From NCBI RefSeq assembly GCF_000499385.1, contig NW_013655111.1, positions 67,001-131,000 of the forward strand: 64,000 bases of DNA, given 5' to 3'. The DNA comes from Eimeria necatrix (lineage: Eukaryota; Apicomplexa; Conoidasida; Eucoccidiorida; Eimeriidae). The position numbers and the translations under genes are program-made. Under the pieces are notes generated by a model. That model saw nothing but the letters and a program-made list of their open reading frames with translations. It had not been told where the DNA came from and made no database searches. Positions 32,901 to 44,817 of this stretch are shown piece after piece. The stretch's first letter is position 1; each line of letters opens with the position of its first letter.

Positions 32901-35900
32901 GGACACGTGAACTTCGACGGAGAGAACCTTATTCAGTTCATAAAAGAGAACAGTGGTGTATTTGCACTTTATACAGCAATGTTCGAGTGTGGACTAAATT
33001 GTGTGCTTCCCTGTTAATTTGTTTTGCTCTGCCATTTGTTCTACAGGCTTGCGAATGGCTGCTGGATTTTGAGGGAGCACTAAATTACATCCAGCTCATG
33101 CGACAGAACTGCCCAGACTCTTTCTCCGCCGAACATTACCAAAAGTACTTTGTTAGCATTTCCGGCAGGCTTGAGCCACAGGAGACCTCAGCTTCTAGTT
33201 GCTCAGTGTTGCCCTTTGCAGCTTATCTGAGTTGCCACCTCGACCAACGTCGGCGGTATATGCTGCTGTAAGAAAGTGAACCATTATTAGTGTCTACGAA
33301 ACAGCATTATGCTCACGTGTGCCTGGTGCGGTGCTTTGCTGAGGCAGGCGACGACTGTACGAAGCTCAGCTGCAGGCGTCGAGCTTCCAAGTGTTGGGCA
33401 TTGAGAAGGGTGCCCCCAAAGCAACAGTGAATCGAGTATGCTCCAACCTGCTCTGCCAGCACATCGCTTTTGTTATTTGATGTTTTCTCGCTGTGTTCAC
33501 ACCTTGCTCCCGTAACCTCCTGTCGGTTGGTTCTTCAGCCTAGAACATGCTCCCATATGAGTGCCGTTCCTGAGCGAGACTATGCACTCTTTCCTTTGTC
33601 TCATATTAACTTGCTAGCTTCCGACTGCGCTTGACGTGGCGTGCAGGCGTTCCGCCGCATGAGCATTTTGTGGCATCCGGACAAAGCCTCTGCACTGTCA
33701 GAAGACCTCCGGCTCAGACATGAAAATCACTTCAAAAGGTGGGTGTGCACAAGTCAGAGTGTTCATGAGGTTGGGCGCAGCGATATTTGTTGAAAAGAAG
33801 GAACGCATTTTTACCTTGAAAAAAAGAGTTGAGGTGTTGTGCAGTAGAAGCCAGGGAGCGGCATGAAACGATGGGTGCGCTGGAAGGCGCCCTTGTTTTC
33901 TGGCTTCTACTGTGTGGTCTCAGGCTTAACGAAGCACGCATTGCGTTGCTGGATGAAAAATCCTATGCAAGGCAGCTGCTCTTACCTATCCAACCACTGT
34001 ATAGGCATCCTGAGCTGCTTGTCATTGCTAAGCCAGCGCAGCAGTCGACACCGTCTCCTCTCCTGGTTCAGCCAGCACAGCTCACAGCAGAGCAGCAGCA
34101 AGACAGTCAGCACCACAGTGAACAGGATCAAACGCTGCGGGATCCGCAGCAGGAGACAGATGAGGTGGAGCCCCGTCTTGAGAAGCTGCAGCAGCAAAGG
34201 CAGCAATTGCTGCGGTCCATCGGGAGCCTCCAAAGACAGCAGCATGAGCTGCAACGCGAGCTAGAGGAGCACCAAGGTACGGCTACAAGGGAGCAGGGCT
34301 GGGCCAGCACTAGCAATTCTTTGCGGTGGCATGAACTGCAGAAGCTGCAGCAGCAACAGCATAACAAGCAGAAGAGGCTCATACAGTGCGAGACGGAAAT
34401 AGACCAGTGCTTGCACAGGAAGGAGATGCAACACCAAGCCTATGCGCATAAGCAGCATGAAAAGCAGCAGTCAGACACCCGACAGCAACAAAAATACGAG
34501 GAACGGGAGCAGCGAGACCCAGAAGCGGTAGACGTGGAGCAGGTAGAGGGGAATATAGAAGAACGGCAAACAGACAACTGCAGTCCCTGTAGTGATGACT
34601 GGCACCACCCGCTGCAGCAGCAGCCTCAGCAGCGGAACCTAGAGAGATACGACGTGGAAGCTCCCGGCGTTACGCCTCCAGGCGCGCCAGTAGGAGACAG
34701 TGAAGAGCAGCCTGCCACTCAGACTGCACAGACTGCGCACTTTGCTTCTTCCTCAGCAACAACAGCAGCGGCGGCGGTCAATGAAGCTGCAGCAACTGCC
34801 TTGTCGGAGGGAGCCCAAACAAATCCTGAGGGTGACACTCCATCTTGGGCCTCTGTTACTTCCAGTGACAGTGATGCAGACGATTCCAATGCAGGATTTG
34901 CCTTTTCGGACTATGCACAAAGTGCAGACAACTCGCAGTGTAGTTCGGGATTTCCAACCACATCGACTACCGTACCAACGCCGCCTCCACTTCCGAAAGA
35001 GTCCTGCGCTTCTACCCAGCAGTGCCGGAGCTCCCCTGAAACATCGGTTGCACCTGACTCGCCGACAAAACCGACCACTATGCTAAACGCGAAGCGCAAC
35101 AGGGAGTCCTCCTGCGCGAGCTTTTGCCGAACAGTCGGTCGCGGCTGCTCCAGAGCGTTCTCTGCAGGGCCTCAGAAGAGAACAGGAGAAGCAGCCACAA
35201 AGACAACAGTTGGGACGCCAGCGGCCACTGCCCGCAGGAGCCTCACCACTTGTATTTATTCTACAGCGCCGCGGTGTCCTGCAGTTGCTACTGGCACAAG
35301 AGAAGCCAATCAGCCAAGAAAAAGCACAGCGTATTGGGAAGAAACAAACAGTAGCAGCAAAAACAGCTCCAGCAGCAGCAGTAGCAGCAGCTGCAGCAGC
35401 AGCAGTAGCGACGCAAGTGACAGTGAAGAAGCCGTTTCCGACAGAGGCCCAGATAGGGCTTGGATCGAAGGCAGCGTTTTCGGGAGGAACAATTTTGCTG
35501 CCGCGGCTACTGCTGCTGCAGTTGCCAAAATAGCAGCAAGTGCAGTTCCAGCAGCGAGTGGCGGTTCGGCAAAAGCTGCCATGCAAAAGCGGCAGCAGCA
35601 ATTGCCGTCGCCACCCCCCCGACGGGTAACAGCAACGCAAGGTGCGCGGAAGGACGGCAGCAGGTGTAGCAGTGGTGGAAGCAGCGGGTGCAAAACAAGA
35701 GGGACCTCAGGACGCCGTCGTTTTGTCCGTACACGGGGTTATCTGCAACAACAACAAGTTAGTCCTCACCAGCAGCGACAGGACCAGCAGGAGCAGTGTC
35801 AGGACCAGCAACAGCAGCGGCAGCAGCTCTGGAGAGAAACAGCTGGCGGGAGCGAAACTACTGGTAACACCCCTTCAACAACTCCAACCAGTCAAGCTGC

Positions 35901-37443
35901 AGCAGCGGGCCCGTTATCTGATGCAACCCCACAAGCAGCAACAGGAGCAGCATGGCCTTTGCCCCCTGACTTTCCTGAGCCATTCAGCGTAGAAGGCCTA
36001 CCGTCGCACGGGCAGCTGGCGGGCCAAAACACAGCCTCATGGCATCAAGAGCGAAACCATCGAGACGCGCCACAGCAGTTTGAATGCTCCGACTCGGAGA
36101 TTCTTGCGCACCCATTAGGAAACAAGCAAAGTGACTACGGGCGAGAGCGTAATGTCGCAGAATCTCCGGTGGTGCTTACCCAATCCTTGGATTGCCATGG
36201 CATACGACATCAGGACTCGCAGCAGGACTCTTCCCACGAGCATATGCTGCATCGGAACCTGCAGCCGCAGAACGAGTTGCAAGGGGTAGCGGAGAGAGAT
36301 GGTCGCCAATTGCTCTTCCCAGAGGAAGAGCAGCGCTCGTGCTCCGCGGGAGCAGAAGAACCGAAAGCAGAAAGGCTCGCAACGCCAATCCCTGCTACCC
36401 CTCTCGCAGGTCGACCTTTTCCTGTAGGACACGGAGATGCTGCTGTGCCCGCTGAGGCAAGATGGGCTGGTTTCGAGGACGAGCATGCGAGCGATAAGGA
36501 TCCCCCGCAGAGAAACTTTCGGTGGCCAGTTCCCCCTCAGTGCAGAAACACGTCCGATTCCGGCATGGGCTTAATCAATTGTTCTAACCAATCTAGTTCA
36601 GCAACGGAGTCTGTGAATCCCATGGAACCTACAGTAGCACAGGTCTCTCGAAATGGCGGAGGTACAAGCACTTCTGGAGCGCATCACTCGAATAGTGCCA
36701 GTGGGGTTTCTAGTGCTGGAGAAAACTGCGGCAGCAGCACTGGTAACCAGAGTGATGGCCGGATCGACAAAAGAGAAAGCTTTAGCGGTCGCAGTGATAG
36801 CGACCCGGAAGACCGTCCGGGTACGCTTCGGGAATCAGGACGGTGGCGGCAGTCCCTTTATTCTCAGCAGCAGCAGCATTTCCGCCGGCAGCCAAAGCAT
36901 CTGTACAACTCCGCTACGCATGAAGCTCCCAGCCAAGGGAGCCCTGCTGCAGCAGAAGCAGTCATTCTTCCGCAGTTGGGGATGACTGCACCGCAGCGAA
37001 GCTCGATGCCGCTGCCGGGTTGCAGCACCACGAGTGAGAACAGCAGCGCCACACTCAACGGAGGCGCAGTACCAGCAATGGCTACGCCAACAAGACTGTT
37101 TCCTCACTGCGGCCCGAATGAAGTGGAAATGCAACATAGAGCACACAACGCATACTTGGGCTGCTCTCAAGAAACTTCTTGTAGCGCTTCAAGGGGAGCT
37201 GCTGCTGCTACATCTGGAGATCACATAGCAACCGTCAGCGACGCGTTACGAGGGTTTCAGCCCAGTGAAGACGGATTCAGTACATTAGGGGGCAATGGTC
37301 TCCCACTTCGTGGCGATGGCCGTTCAGTAGGGGATATGCCAGCACCTTTGAGCATGTGGCAGCACGTCCGCATCAGAGGGTCTTTACCGCATACCGGAGA
37401 AAACGATTTGCAACGCTTGCCGAACAGGACCGACGAAATGTGA
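29963..37443 (+). CDS. Q-rich ankyrin-TPR-DnaJ protein (~2060 aa)
   Basis: Predicted Hsp70 co-chaperone of unusual architecture. Exons: 29963-31626, 31919-32188, 32299-32530, 32728-32835, 33047-33255, 33348-33435, 33647-33738, 33924-37443. Domains in order: Q-rich coiled coil (residues ~25-170, CAG-rich DNA); Cys-rich segment near 250; ankyrin-like unit ~530-600 (GASPLAFHA, NREGKTPADLL); TPR helices ~650-800 (RQHRNEAALALYTEALKL, SMTPNYKAAYE); J domain ~838-905 with FQVLGIEKGA, the catalytic WHPDK and a final helix RLNEARIALLDEKSYARQ; then about 1150 residues of low complexity with Q and S runs. The J domain is split by introns at 33436-33646 and 33739-33923, and the splice at 33924 restores its last helix exactly. 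TPR plus J resembles DNAJC7. A small extra TPR exon near 32640-32690 is possible, and an upstream first exon cannot be excluded (an acceptor-like CCCCAG precedes 29903). Confidence 0.8.
35350..35424. repeat. serine-coding AGC microsatellite
   Basis: A run of AGC/TCC/TGC-type codons inside the last exon of the ankyrin-TPR-J gene encodes a Ser-rich tract broken only by Asn, Cys and Lys. It is typical of coccidian CAG-family repeats. Confidence 0.85.
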
Positions 37444-38162
37444 CTTAGCGGAGGAAACGAGGGTCAGCAGGCCGAATATCCCAAATTGAACAATGTGTTT
37501 TGTGTCATCGTTGGACGCATTGATATGGGGTACGTGAGCTCACCGCGAGCTGGTAAAGCTCGTGAAGACTTTAGACTTTCGGCACCTCTACAAAAAGATT
37601 AACCGAGATCTGACGGAAATGGCTCGACAGAATAGATGCAGCCATATAAATGGAGCCTATCGTGACTGCGGTTGTGCTGCATCGTTTACCGATGACAATA
37701 GTAGCACACTGTTTTACAGTAACGACCAGCGCTGAGTATGGTGTGCGCGTCGCATTGCCTTCTAATTGAGTGCGGCGATTTCACACTAAGGGCATATGTT
37801 GCCGTCAGTGAGCTGCATGCATTTCTGCTCTTTTTGGTTCGTGAAGCTTGCAGCAATAACTGTTTTGCTGATTAAATCATTTTTCATCCGCCTACACGCT
37901 GGGCTGTTGAACTTAAGGTATTCTACAGGGAGGATGTTAGCAGATTGTATAGAATAGGCTTTAATTGCTGGCTCTTCATATTTACGAAGAATTTTTGGAC
38001 ACATTGGTAATTCTTGACCTTCCTTTTATCAAAGCCAAACGGCTCACAAGGGCTTTTGCTTTCAGCCTACTTTGTGAGCTGAAGCGGCTACACTCAGGTA
38101 TTCAGAACGACAAAATCCACAGCAGAACTCTGCGCTTAGAGCGCATACATCATCTGACATGC
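37444..38162. other. convergent 3' spacer
   Basis: About 720 bases between the ends of the ankyrin-TPR-J gene and the channel gene. Nothing recognisable beyond presumed 3' untranslated regions. Confidence 0.5.
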
Positions 38163-41100
38163 TTAGTCTGCGCATTCTTCTCCATCTGCTTTCTCAATCA
38201 GTAGGCAGCCTGCATTGTGCAAATGCTGAAGCACAATGCTGCGAAGCCAATCAAAGAAGCCACCAGACTTCGGTGAAGTTCCCACATTGTCGCACTCAAA
38301 GGCCGGTATTAACGCAGTTGCCTGCCTATACAGCTGGGAATTCTGGTTGCGAAGAGTATGTTCCGTTCCCGCTAAGCGCTCGGCTGCATCAACAGATACT
38401 TTCTCGGCAGATGCATCTGGGGAGTTGGACGCCTGTGCGACGTCGCATTTCTTTGGCTGTTGCGAAGTTGCACAGGCATAGGCAGAAGAGATATTACACC
38501 TAGATTGTCGCACACATTTGCTCTGCGATTGAGACTCTATCAGAAGCCTCTGTATTTCGGGCGTTGCTTTCCCCTCTACGAGAGTAGCCCTCAGTCTTGT
38601 CATCGCTGCCTCGTTGGGCACTACATCCTCATTGCTTGCACTTTCGTCGTCGCTGGTGTTTTTGCTGCTACCTTCACTTCTGGTGTTTCTACCGGCAGGG
38701 TCCGGTGTCTTTACTGGACGCAGCTAAGAATATCAACGGCAGCAAACGCATCTACCGAAAATAGTGTTGCATCAGCAGCTGCCTTAACGCCACTAGGCAA
38801 ACGTGGAACTTGAAGCTTTCACCTTTCGTAAACTTGCAGCGGCCATACAACTGCTCAGTCGGATGGCACTTTCACCTACGGCGTTGCCAGTGGTGGAGTC
38901 AGCATCAGATCTTCCGCTTTCAATAGCAGCCATACGACGTCTGGCTCTCTTTGCTGCTCCTCTCGCAGCAAATTCCCTTGCAGAGTCATCAGGCGAGAAT
39001 GGGCCGACTCCAGGTTCCTGAAGGATGTGAGGGTTTTTCTCGGGACCCCATGACGCATATACAGGATTGGTAGTATGGTAATGAGCAAAGAAGACATGCT
39101 GAAGCTTGTAGTAGTGCATTGTTTGCCAAGTTGTCGGCTCTGCGCCAGACTGTTCAGAGCAAAGCAGAGGCGGCAGCGCACTAAAAGCCTATGAGGGTAG
39201 ACCAGGAGGAAATAGAAAAAGTAGCTCCTGGCTTGGAAAGTTTCGGCAGGCGCTTTTTAAATACTTGATTTTCGTAGACACGCACCACGCATAGGTATGT
39301 GATTTTGAGCTGTAAACGTCGAGGCAGTAGAATTGACAGCAGCGCCGTTGCACCCGCCACGATGATGTATATTTGCAAAGACGCACGAGCACTGCCCTTT
39401 GTTGTAGGTCCCAGCAAAATGAATCCCGCCGTGAGGAGCAACACAGATGCCCGGAGAACCAAAACAGCCTGCCATAACGCGGTTCATGTATTTCTGTAAG
39501 TCTGGTCATGATTCCATCCTAGTAGAGGTGCACCGCTCCCTCTGAGCTGACTAGGATAAGAACTAAAGTGATATACTGCCTTCTCGTAACATACGTATGG
39601 CGCGTACTTGATTCACCACGGCTGTCATCTCGGGATTAGGTCTTTTAGCGAGACGTAATAGTGTAGCCTTGTATATCCAATACAGCAGAGCCCAAGTGCA
39701 CAAGGCTTGTATGCTAAGAAATGGCGCAATGCCCACATACAGTGACAATGAACAGAACCCTTGAAGCATTGCCGCATACCTGCACAAAAATCGGCAGACG
39801 TGGATGCGAGCCGAACGCTCATGCCAGAGCGGTTGCGCAAGATGATATGCGCAGTTAAGGCCAAACGCTTCTAACTGAAAACTTACTTTGTTGGCGTACA
39901 AAAGTCAGGACCCTCATGAAGCCGATTAAACTCTGATTGAGATATGGGCTTCTTCGATAGTGGTAACAAGCAATCTCGCTTCATTATGCGCATCTGTCAC
40001 CCGAGGAATTCACACAAGGGCACCGAAGTGTCAACACAAATTTCATGGGAGCAAATCGAGACTTGAATGAGTTCTAAAATGTCATGCACGGTAACGGCGT
40101 GAGTGTCAGTGGCAAACTGGGCCCACGATAGTTTACCAGCCAGGGCACTTGAAGAAGCGATAATGAGATTTCACTCAAAAGGAAAGAAAAGAGTTGCATC
40201 GCGACGCATTCAATGAGTCCTCCTCTTACGTACCTACACCAGAGCGCACCAACAAACAGTTTAAGGCAGTTTTTTCTTGAAGTGACAGCTTCATAGGCCT
40301 GAACTACGCTGCAAGCAATTGCATCCAGCCTTCTCTGAAGCGGCTCAGCAGCACTGATACTCTCCTTGCAAACGTGGCGTCCGGGGAAACGGGACGGCTG
40401 CTGGGACGTTTGCTTCTGATGCATTAAGCAGGCAGTACTGCAAACCTAAATTAAAACTCAGGAAGTGCTCACCACCATCTGGGGTCTTTGAGGACAATGA
40501 TATAGGTCAGCCCAGTATTGATAGTATAAGTAATTGTCAACCGCACCATAAACGCCACCTGAAGAAACGAAATTCGGTAGAATTGTGCTCTGGTGAACAG
40601 GCCACACAAATAGCCAGAACTACCTGACTTATTTATCCATTTTGATCGACAGTTCTACGTTGTGCTATTCATTTTCATAGTACATTATTAAGTGAGCATT
40701 TGTGCTTTTTAAGGCCTTTACCGTAGTTTCAATTTGTGAGAGCTCTTAAAGCAAGGGAAACGACCGAAAGGTTTCCGCACTCTACTGTCAAGTGTTCAAG
40801 GCCCTACCTGCTCCCCCGTCCTGCTTATGTGGCGTTCTTTAAGTGACTTCAGCAGACAACACATGGACGCTCAGTAGCAATGCTGTGCGAACACGTGCTC
40901 CTGATAACTCAGCGGTAAGGGCAGAGAGGAAAGATGAGGCGTGCATTGATCTGGGATCAGACTCACTACGAAGGAAAAAGCAACCCTTAGGAGTGCGTTA
41001 ATGCAATTGATAGCCACTGACGGTAGGAATGAAAGTAGTAAAGATGCCCACGACTCCTTGTTCAGCTGCATAACACCACATTAATGCCTTGTATTTGATG

Positions 41101-44100
41101 AGGCGCAAATTGCTTCTGGAGAGTGGCACTTTTCATCAGTATTGCTCAACAGCCCCTGCAGGAAGAGTTGATTTATCTTTTTGAATTTTTGTGAATCCGG
41201 CTAAGATTTCGCCTCCTTGTATGGACAAATGAAGATTCTCAAGTGTTATTGGGCTTCAGTGCAAGCTGGTTTTCAAACGGAAGCAAATAGTTTGCTAAAA
41301 TGAATCCTACGGGATCGTTTAAAGCTTCTTGTATGGCGCTACCGTTTATTGACATTATCAAATCTTCTACTGGCTTAATCACGCCAATTCCAGTCTGCAA
41401 AAGGCATGCGCAACCTTCTTTGCTGAAACGCCGGCAAATTGTATCGAGCAGTCTACGAGAAAGCTAGAACTGTCGCGGAATAATTTTAGAAGTGCTTTCG
41501 TTAGCGCTTTTGGGAGCTAGAACTGTCGCGGAATAATTTTACAAGTGCTTTCGTTAGCGCTTTTGGGAAAGAGCTAGTTGCCTGACCCCCGTAAAGTCCT
41601 TATTTTTCAAGCTGATGTTCAGGATGATCAGCATAGCAGCAATGCAGAAGGAGGCGGTGCACAGTCCCAGGGCAACAACCCACAGGAGAGCCTGAAGCTC
41701 AAATAATCGATAATTAGTGTTTTTCTTTCTAGTGAAATTTCTTAGTACATAGCCGGTCATGACAAAAGGGATAATTTGCAGGTATCTGGAGTCATTTACG
41801 TTTCCACTTACCTGTACAAGGACTCTCTTGGCTCTCGAGAAGCTGAGATTTTCCCAGACAATATCTTCAGGATGAGGCGCAGGCTCCACCTCAGAAACAC
41901 AACAGAGCAACACGATTTTGCGGCAAGTCCACGCCCGGATTTCGCTAGCAAGTGCCTAATAAGCCACAACTAGAAAGTTGCGGCGTACTGGCAGCATAAA
42001 TGCATGGATAAAGCGTGCATGCTGTGAGTCCAGTGTGAGATCAAATTTCGTGGCATGCGTACACCTATTGGATATTTGCCTCTAAAACGAAATGCCAGTT
42101 TATTCCCGCACAAGCCACATGTCCACTTCCGTACAATAGATCTCCACGTGTGTAGCCTCGTTAGGCACTCATTGCGATCCTGCAAGAAAGAAAATCAATC
42201 AGACGGAGAGTATCACCCCCTAAAGAGGCATCATTGTTTAGTTTGATTCAGCATAGCTAAAAGTGGCGCAATGACTGTCTCTGAAAGCATTAGTGGAACG
42301 TTCCATCTGGATTGAAAACAAGGATGCGGCTTACTTGCGCATACTTGCAAACGACTACCGCATACCCGGTGCACCTGAAAACCACGAAGATACTATACCG
42401 TCACCCTTTAGCAAGGGAAAAGCGTAGACGATACAACCTGCGAGGATTTAGGGAAGGAACTGCTTGAGAAGTCCTGAGGCTGCAGCAAATCGATGTGAGC
42501 TGCTAGGACTTTGAACGTATGCTCCTTCTCAATTGCAAGCAGCAAACAGCATAGCGGAGGCGAGGCGAGACGGAGATTAGTTGGTACTGCGCCTCTGAAT
42601 CACCTTAGGGTATCTTGCTCCACTCGACTTAATAACTTGCGTAGGTTACTTGCGGAGGCTTCTTCCGCGAGTTCGCCTTTCTGCTGCGCACTGCATAGTA
42701 AATGGTTGTATTTATTAGTAAGTGCATTATGCTTGAATTGACTGTCGGTTGCTTTGGCAAGCATGTGAGGCCCTCGAAAAAATTAGGCACTCAGAAAGGG
42801 CTGCTGGGTAACATGATGTTGCAAGCTACAGTTGTGGGCTCCTGCTTTAATCTCCCTTTCTTCAGCCTAACCAAGCTTACTAACAGGCAAGCAGCAGTGG
42901 AATACTGGCATTCTAGTAATTCTACGTTAAATACGTTCATGCGGGCCAACCTTAAGAGTATCGAGACGTTCTTTCAGGCTTTCGGAAAGTTTCACATGCT
43001 CGTCGTAGTGCTTGGTGTCAAAGCCGATGACAACCTTAACGACGGACTCCGGGGGCTGGTTAACCAGAAGCGAAGTACACACAAAGCTGGCTATTTCTTG
43101 TTCGTCCACTGCATCAGGAGGGAAGCCGTCTAAGAGAAGTGCGAAATCCCGGAGCTGGTACACCTGCTCCCCTGCAGTCTTCCTAAGATGCTCCTAAAAA
43201 TGTACAGCCAAAAAGGAAGCGCTCAGCTTGCCAACACCTATACTGCGATTCGAAAACAGCTTTAAAGCGCCACCAATAATTCTGTAGCGGCTGTTGAAAG
43301 TGTTCACAGTGTATTGGGTACCTGCCGACGGAATAAAACTGCCAGAAGAATTGCTGTGCCCAGCACCATAACAAGATGAGTAGCAGCGGGAACGTGCGAC
43401 TCAGAAACACTGTCATCCACGCATCCTGCCGTAAAGAGTACTGTAGTAAGACAGAGAACAGGGACTTGCACAGAGAAACCATCGTTATTAACTGGATATA
43501 AAAACAGACGTTGCATTCGGCACGAGTAATGGAAATATCAACCACAGTACACAATCATACCGTATACGCGTATTAAAATAGGTTCTAGCTACCCCAGAAA
43601 GCTACATCTTGATGCTACGTGCGTACCATTGTTAAATGTAGAGCAGCTTGTTAGTGCGTCCGCTGCTCTGTTCGAATAAACGGCAATAACTACTCCGAGT
43701 GACAAGAGGCCATTTAAAGCAGAAACAACCATCAGAAATTTTATGAATTGGAAGAGAAGGGGGATTCCTGAACAAACAGCCTCGCTAATTGTGAATTGAT
43801 GGGAATGCACAGTGGCTTCCGTGAGCATGTGCGGCGCAAGTAATGCCGTAGCTACACAAGTTTTGCCTGGAAAAAATTGGGCAAAAAAGCGCAGAGAATT
43901 TCCAGTGTAAAAGGCAGAGTTACCAGGCCCAAGCTCTCCAAGATCGGAAAGTCTGCAACATAGGGGATAGGGCGGGCACCGTGGTAGCCCAGATGGTGTG
44001 AAAACGTTTCGAGGATCTTCTCCATTTTGCAACCTCAACAACACCGATGTTCCGGTCTGCCGAACACGACAGTATATTTTGTGTTCATAGGCCTCTAACA

Positions 44101-44131
44101 AGTCAAGTGTATTCCATGGAACTTCCGTCAT
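38163..44131 (-). CDS. OSCA/CSC1/TMEM63-type cation channel (about 16 exons)
   Basis: Multi-pass membrane protein of the mechanosensitive/osmosensitive OSCA-TMEM63 family. Exons supported downward: 44131-43627, 43440-43322, 43281-43238, 43182-42951, 42690-42604, 42374-42335, 42179-42063, 41889-41812, 41691-41587, 41065-40967, 40298-40234, 39779-39608, 39468-39286, 39149-38880, 38723-38163. Family marks: cytosolic RRM-like loop with LRDFALLLDGFPPDAVDEQE, the motif CTGYAVVVCKYAQ, a CxxC pair (TCGLCG), PHPEDIVWENLSFS just before the pore helices (the family's P-x-D-I-x-W-x-N-L), hydrophobic pairs in each following exon, and YVGIAPF. The C-terminus is a polar tail of about 280 residues. A missing small exon is needed between 42951 and 42690 (phase gap), and another may lie at 39800-40230. 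The first transmembrane helix is not obvious, so the start at the ATG of MTEVPWN is provisional. The first exon may hide a 57-base in-frame intron (43923-43867). Confidence 0.85.
41462..41567. repeat. 53-bp tandem duplication in a channel-gene intron
   Basis: 41462-41514 and 41515-41567 are adjacent copies differing at one position (TTAGAAG versus TTACAAG). They lie in the intron directly after the exon ending at 41587. Confidence 0.94.
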
Positions 44132-44817
44132 CGTCGGCGATCGTGTGCCGTGTTTGAGTACTCGAGCATTGCAAAAAGTTTTGTGTAGATGCAACACTGA
44201 CGCTGATTCATCAGAGCAGAACTGCCCCTCAAACTGGGACAATTGTCATGAATTTTCATTTGCATCACCATGAACACAGGGAGATTTTATATACCCTCAG
44301 CCTATCGGTTCGGCACCGGCGATTGCAGCTCATGCGCAGTTGACCTGCTGGGCACACAGGTCACCTGTTCCCTATGCCAATCAGATTCGATCAACTTGTC
44401 CTGATATCCTCTCATACTTCAGCCTTCAGTATGAGTAGTTGTACATGGAGAGGTAGGTGTCTTAAAAATCCCCACAGTCTCGTGCCAAGGCTACGGAGCC
44501 AACCGGGCAGGGGTCACTTCTGCATGCAAGGGTCCCTGTCAGGGAACGCTGCAAAACGTTCTGAAACTGGAGATATAGAGGTTCTCGGAATAATACAGGC
44601 AAGCTTATACATTTTCATGTAGATATGTTTTCGTCACACGGTTCTTCACTGCGTATCATTTCCAGTGTAACCTGCAAGCTACTAAATCCTATCTCAAAGC
44701 GTTTCACTCTGATCTGAATGCAACTGGATGCAACTGAAAATAGATATTCTGAAAAGACAGAATTCTGGTGAAAAACAGCAGTTTGTCACGTTCGTCCGGC
44801 CAAAACTTGTAACGCTG
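44132..44817. promoter_or_regulatory. spacer between S-acyltransferase and channel genes
   Basis: About 690 bases between the 3' end of the S-acyltransferase gene and the start of the channel gene on the same strand. It should hold the channel promoter and perhaps a missing first exon with the first membrane helix. None was convincing. Confidence 0.4.

Noticed and set aside
33829..33923. Signal-peptide-like start (MGALEGALVFWLLL) for the long low-complexity frame
   Set aside because: It lies in the intron before the acceptor at 33924. Splicing there restores the last J-domain helix exactly, which explains the frame better than a separate secreted protein.
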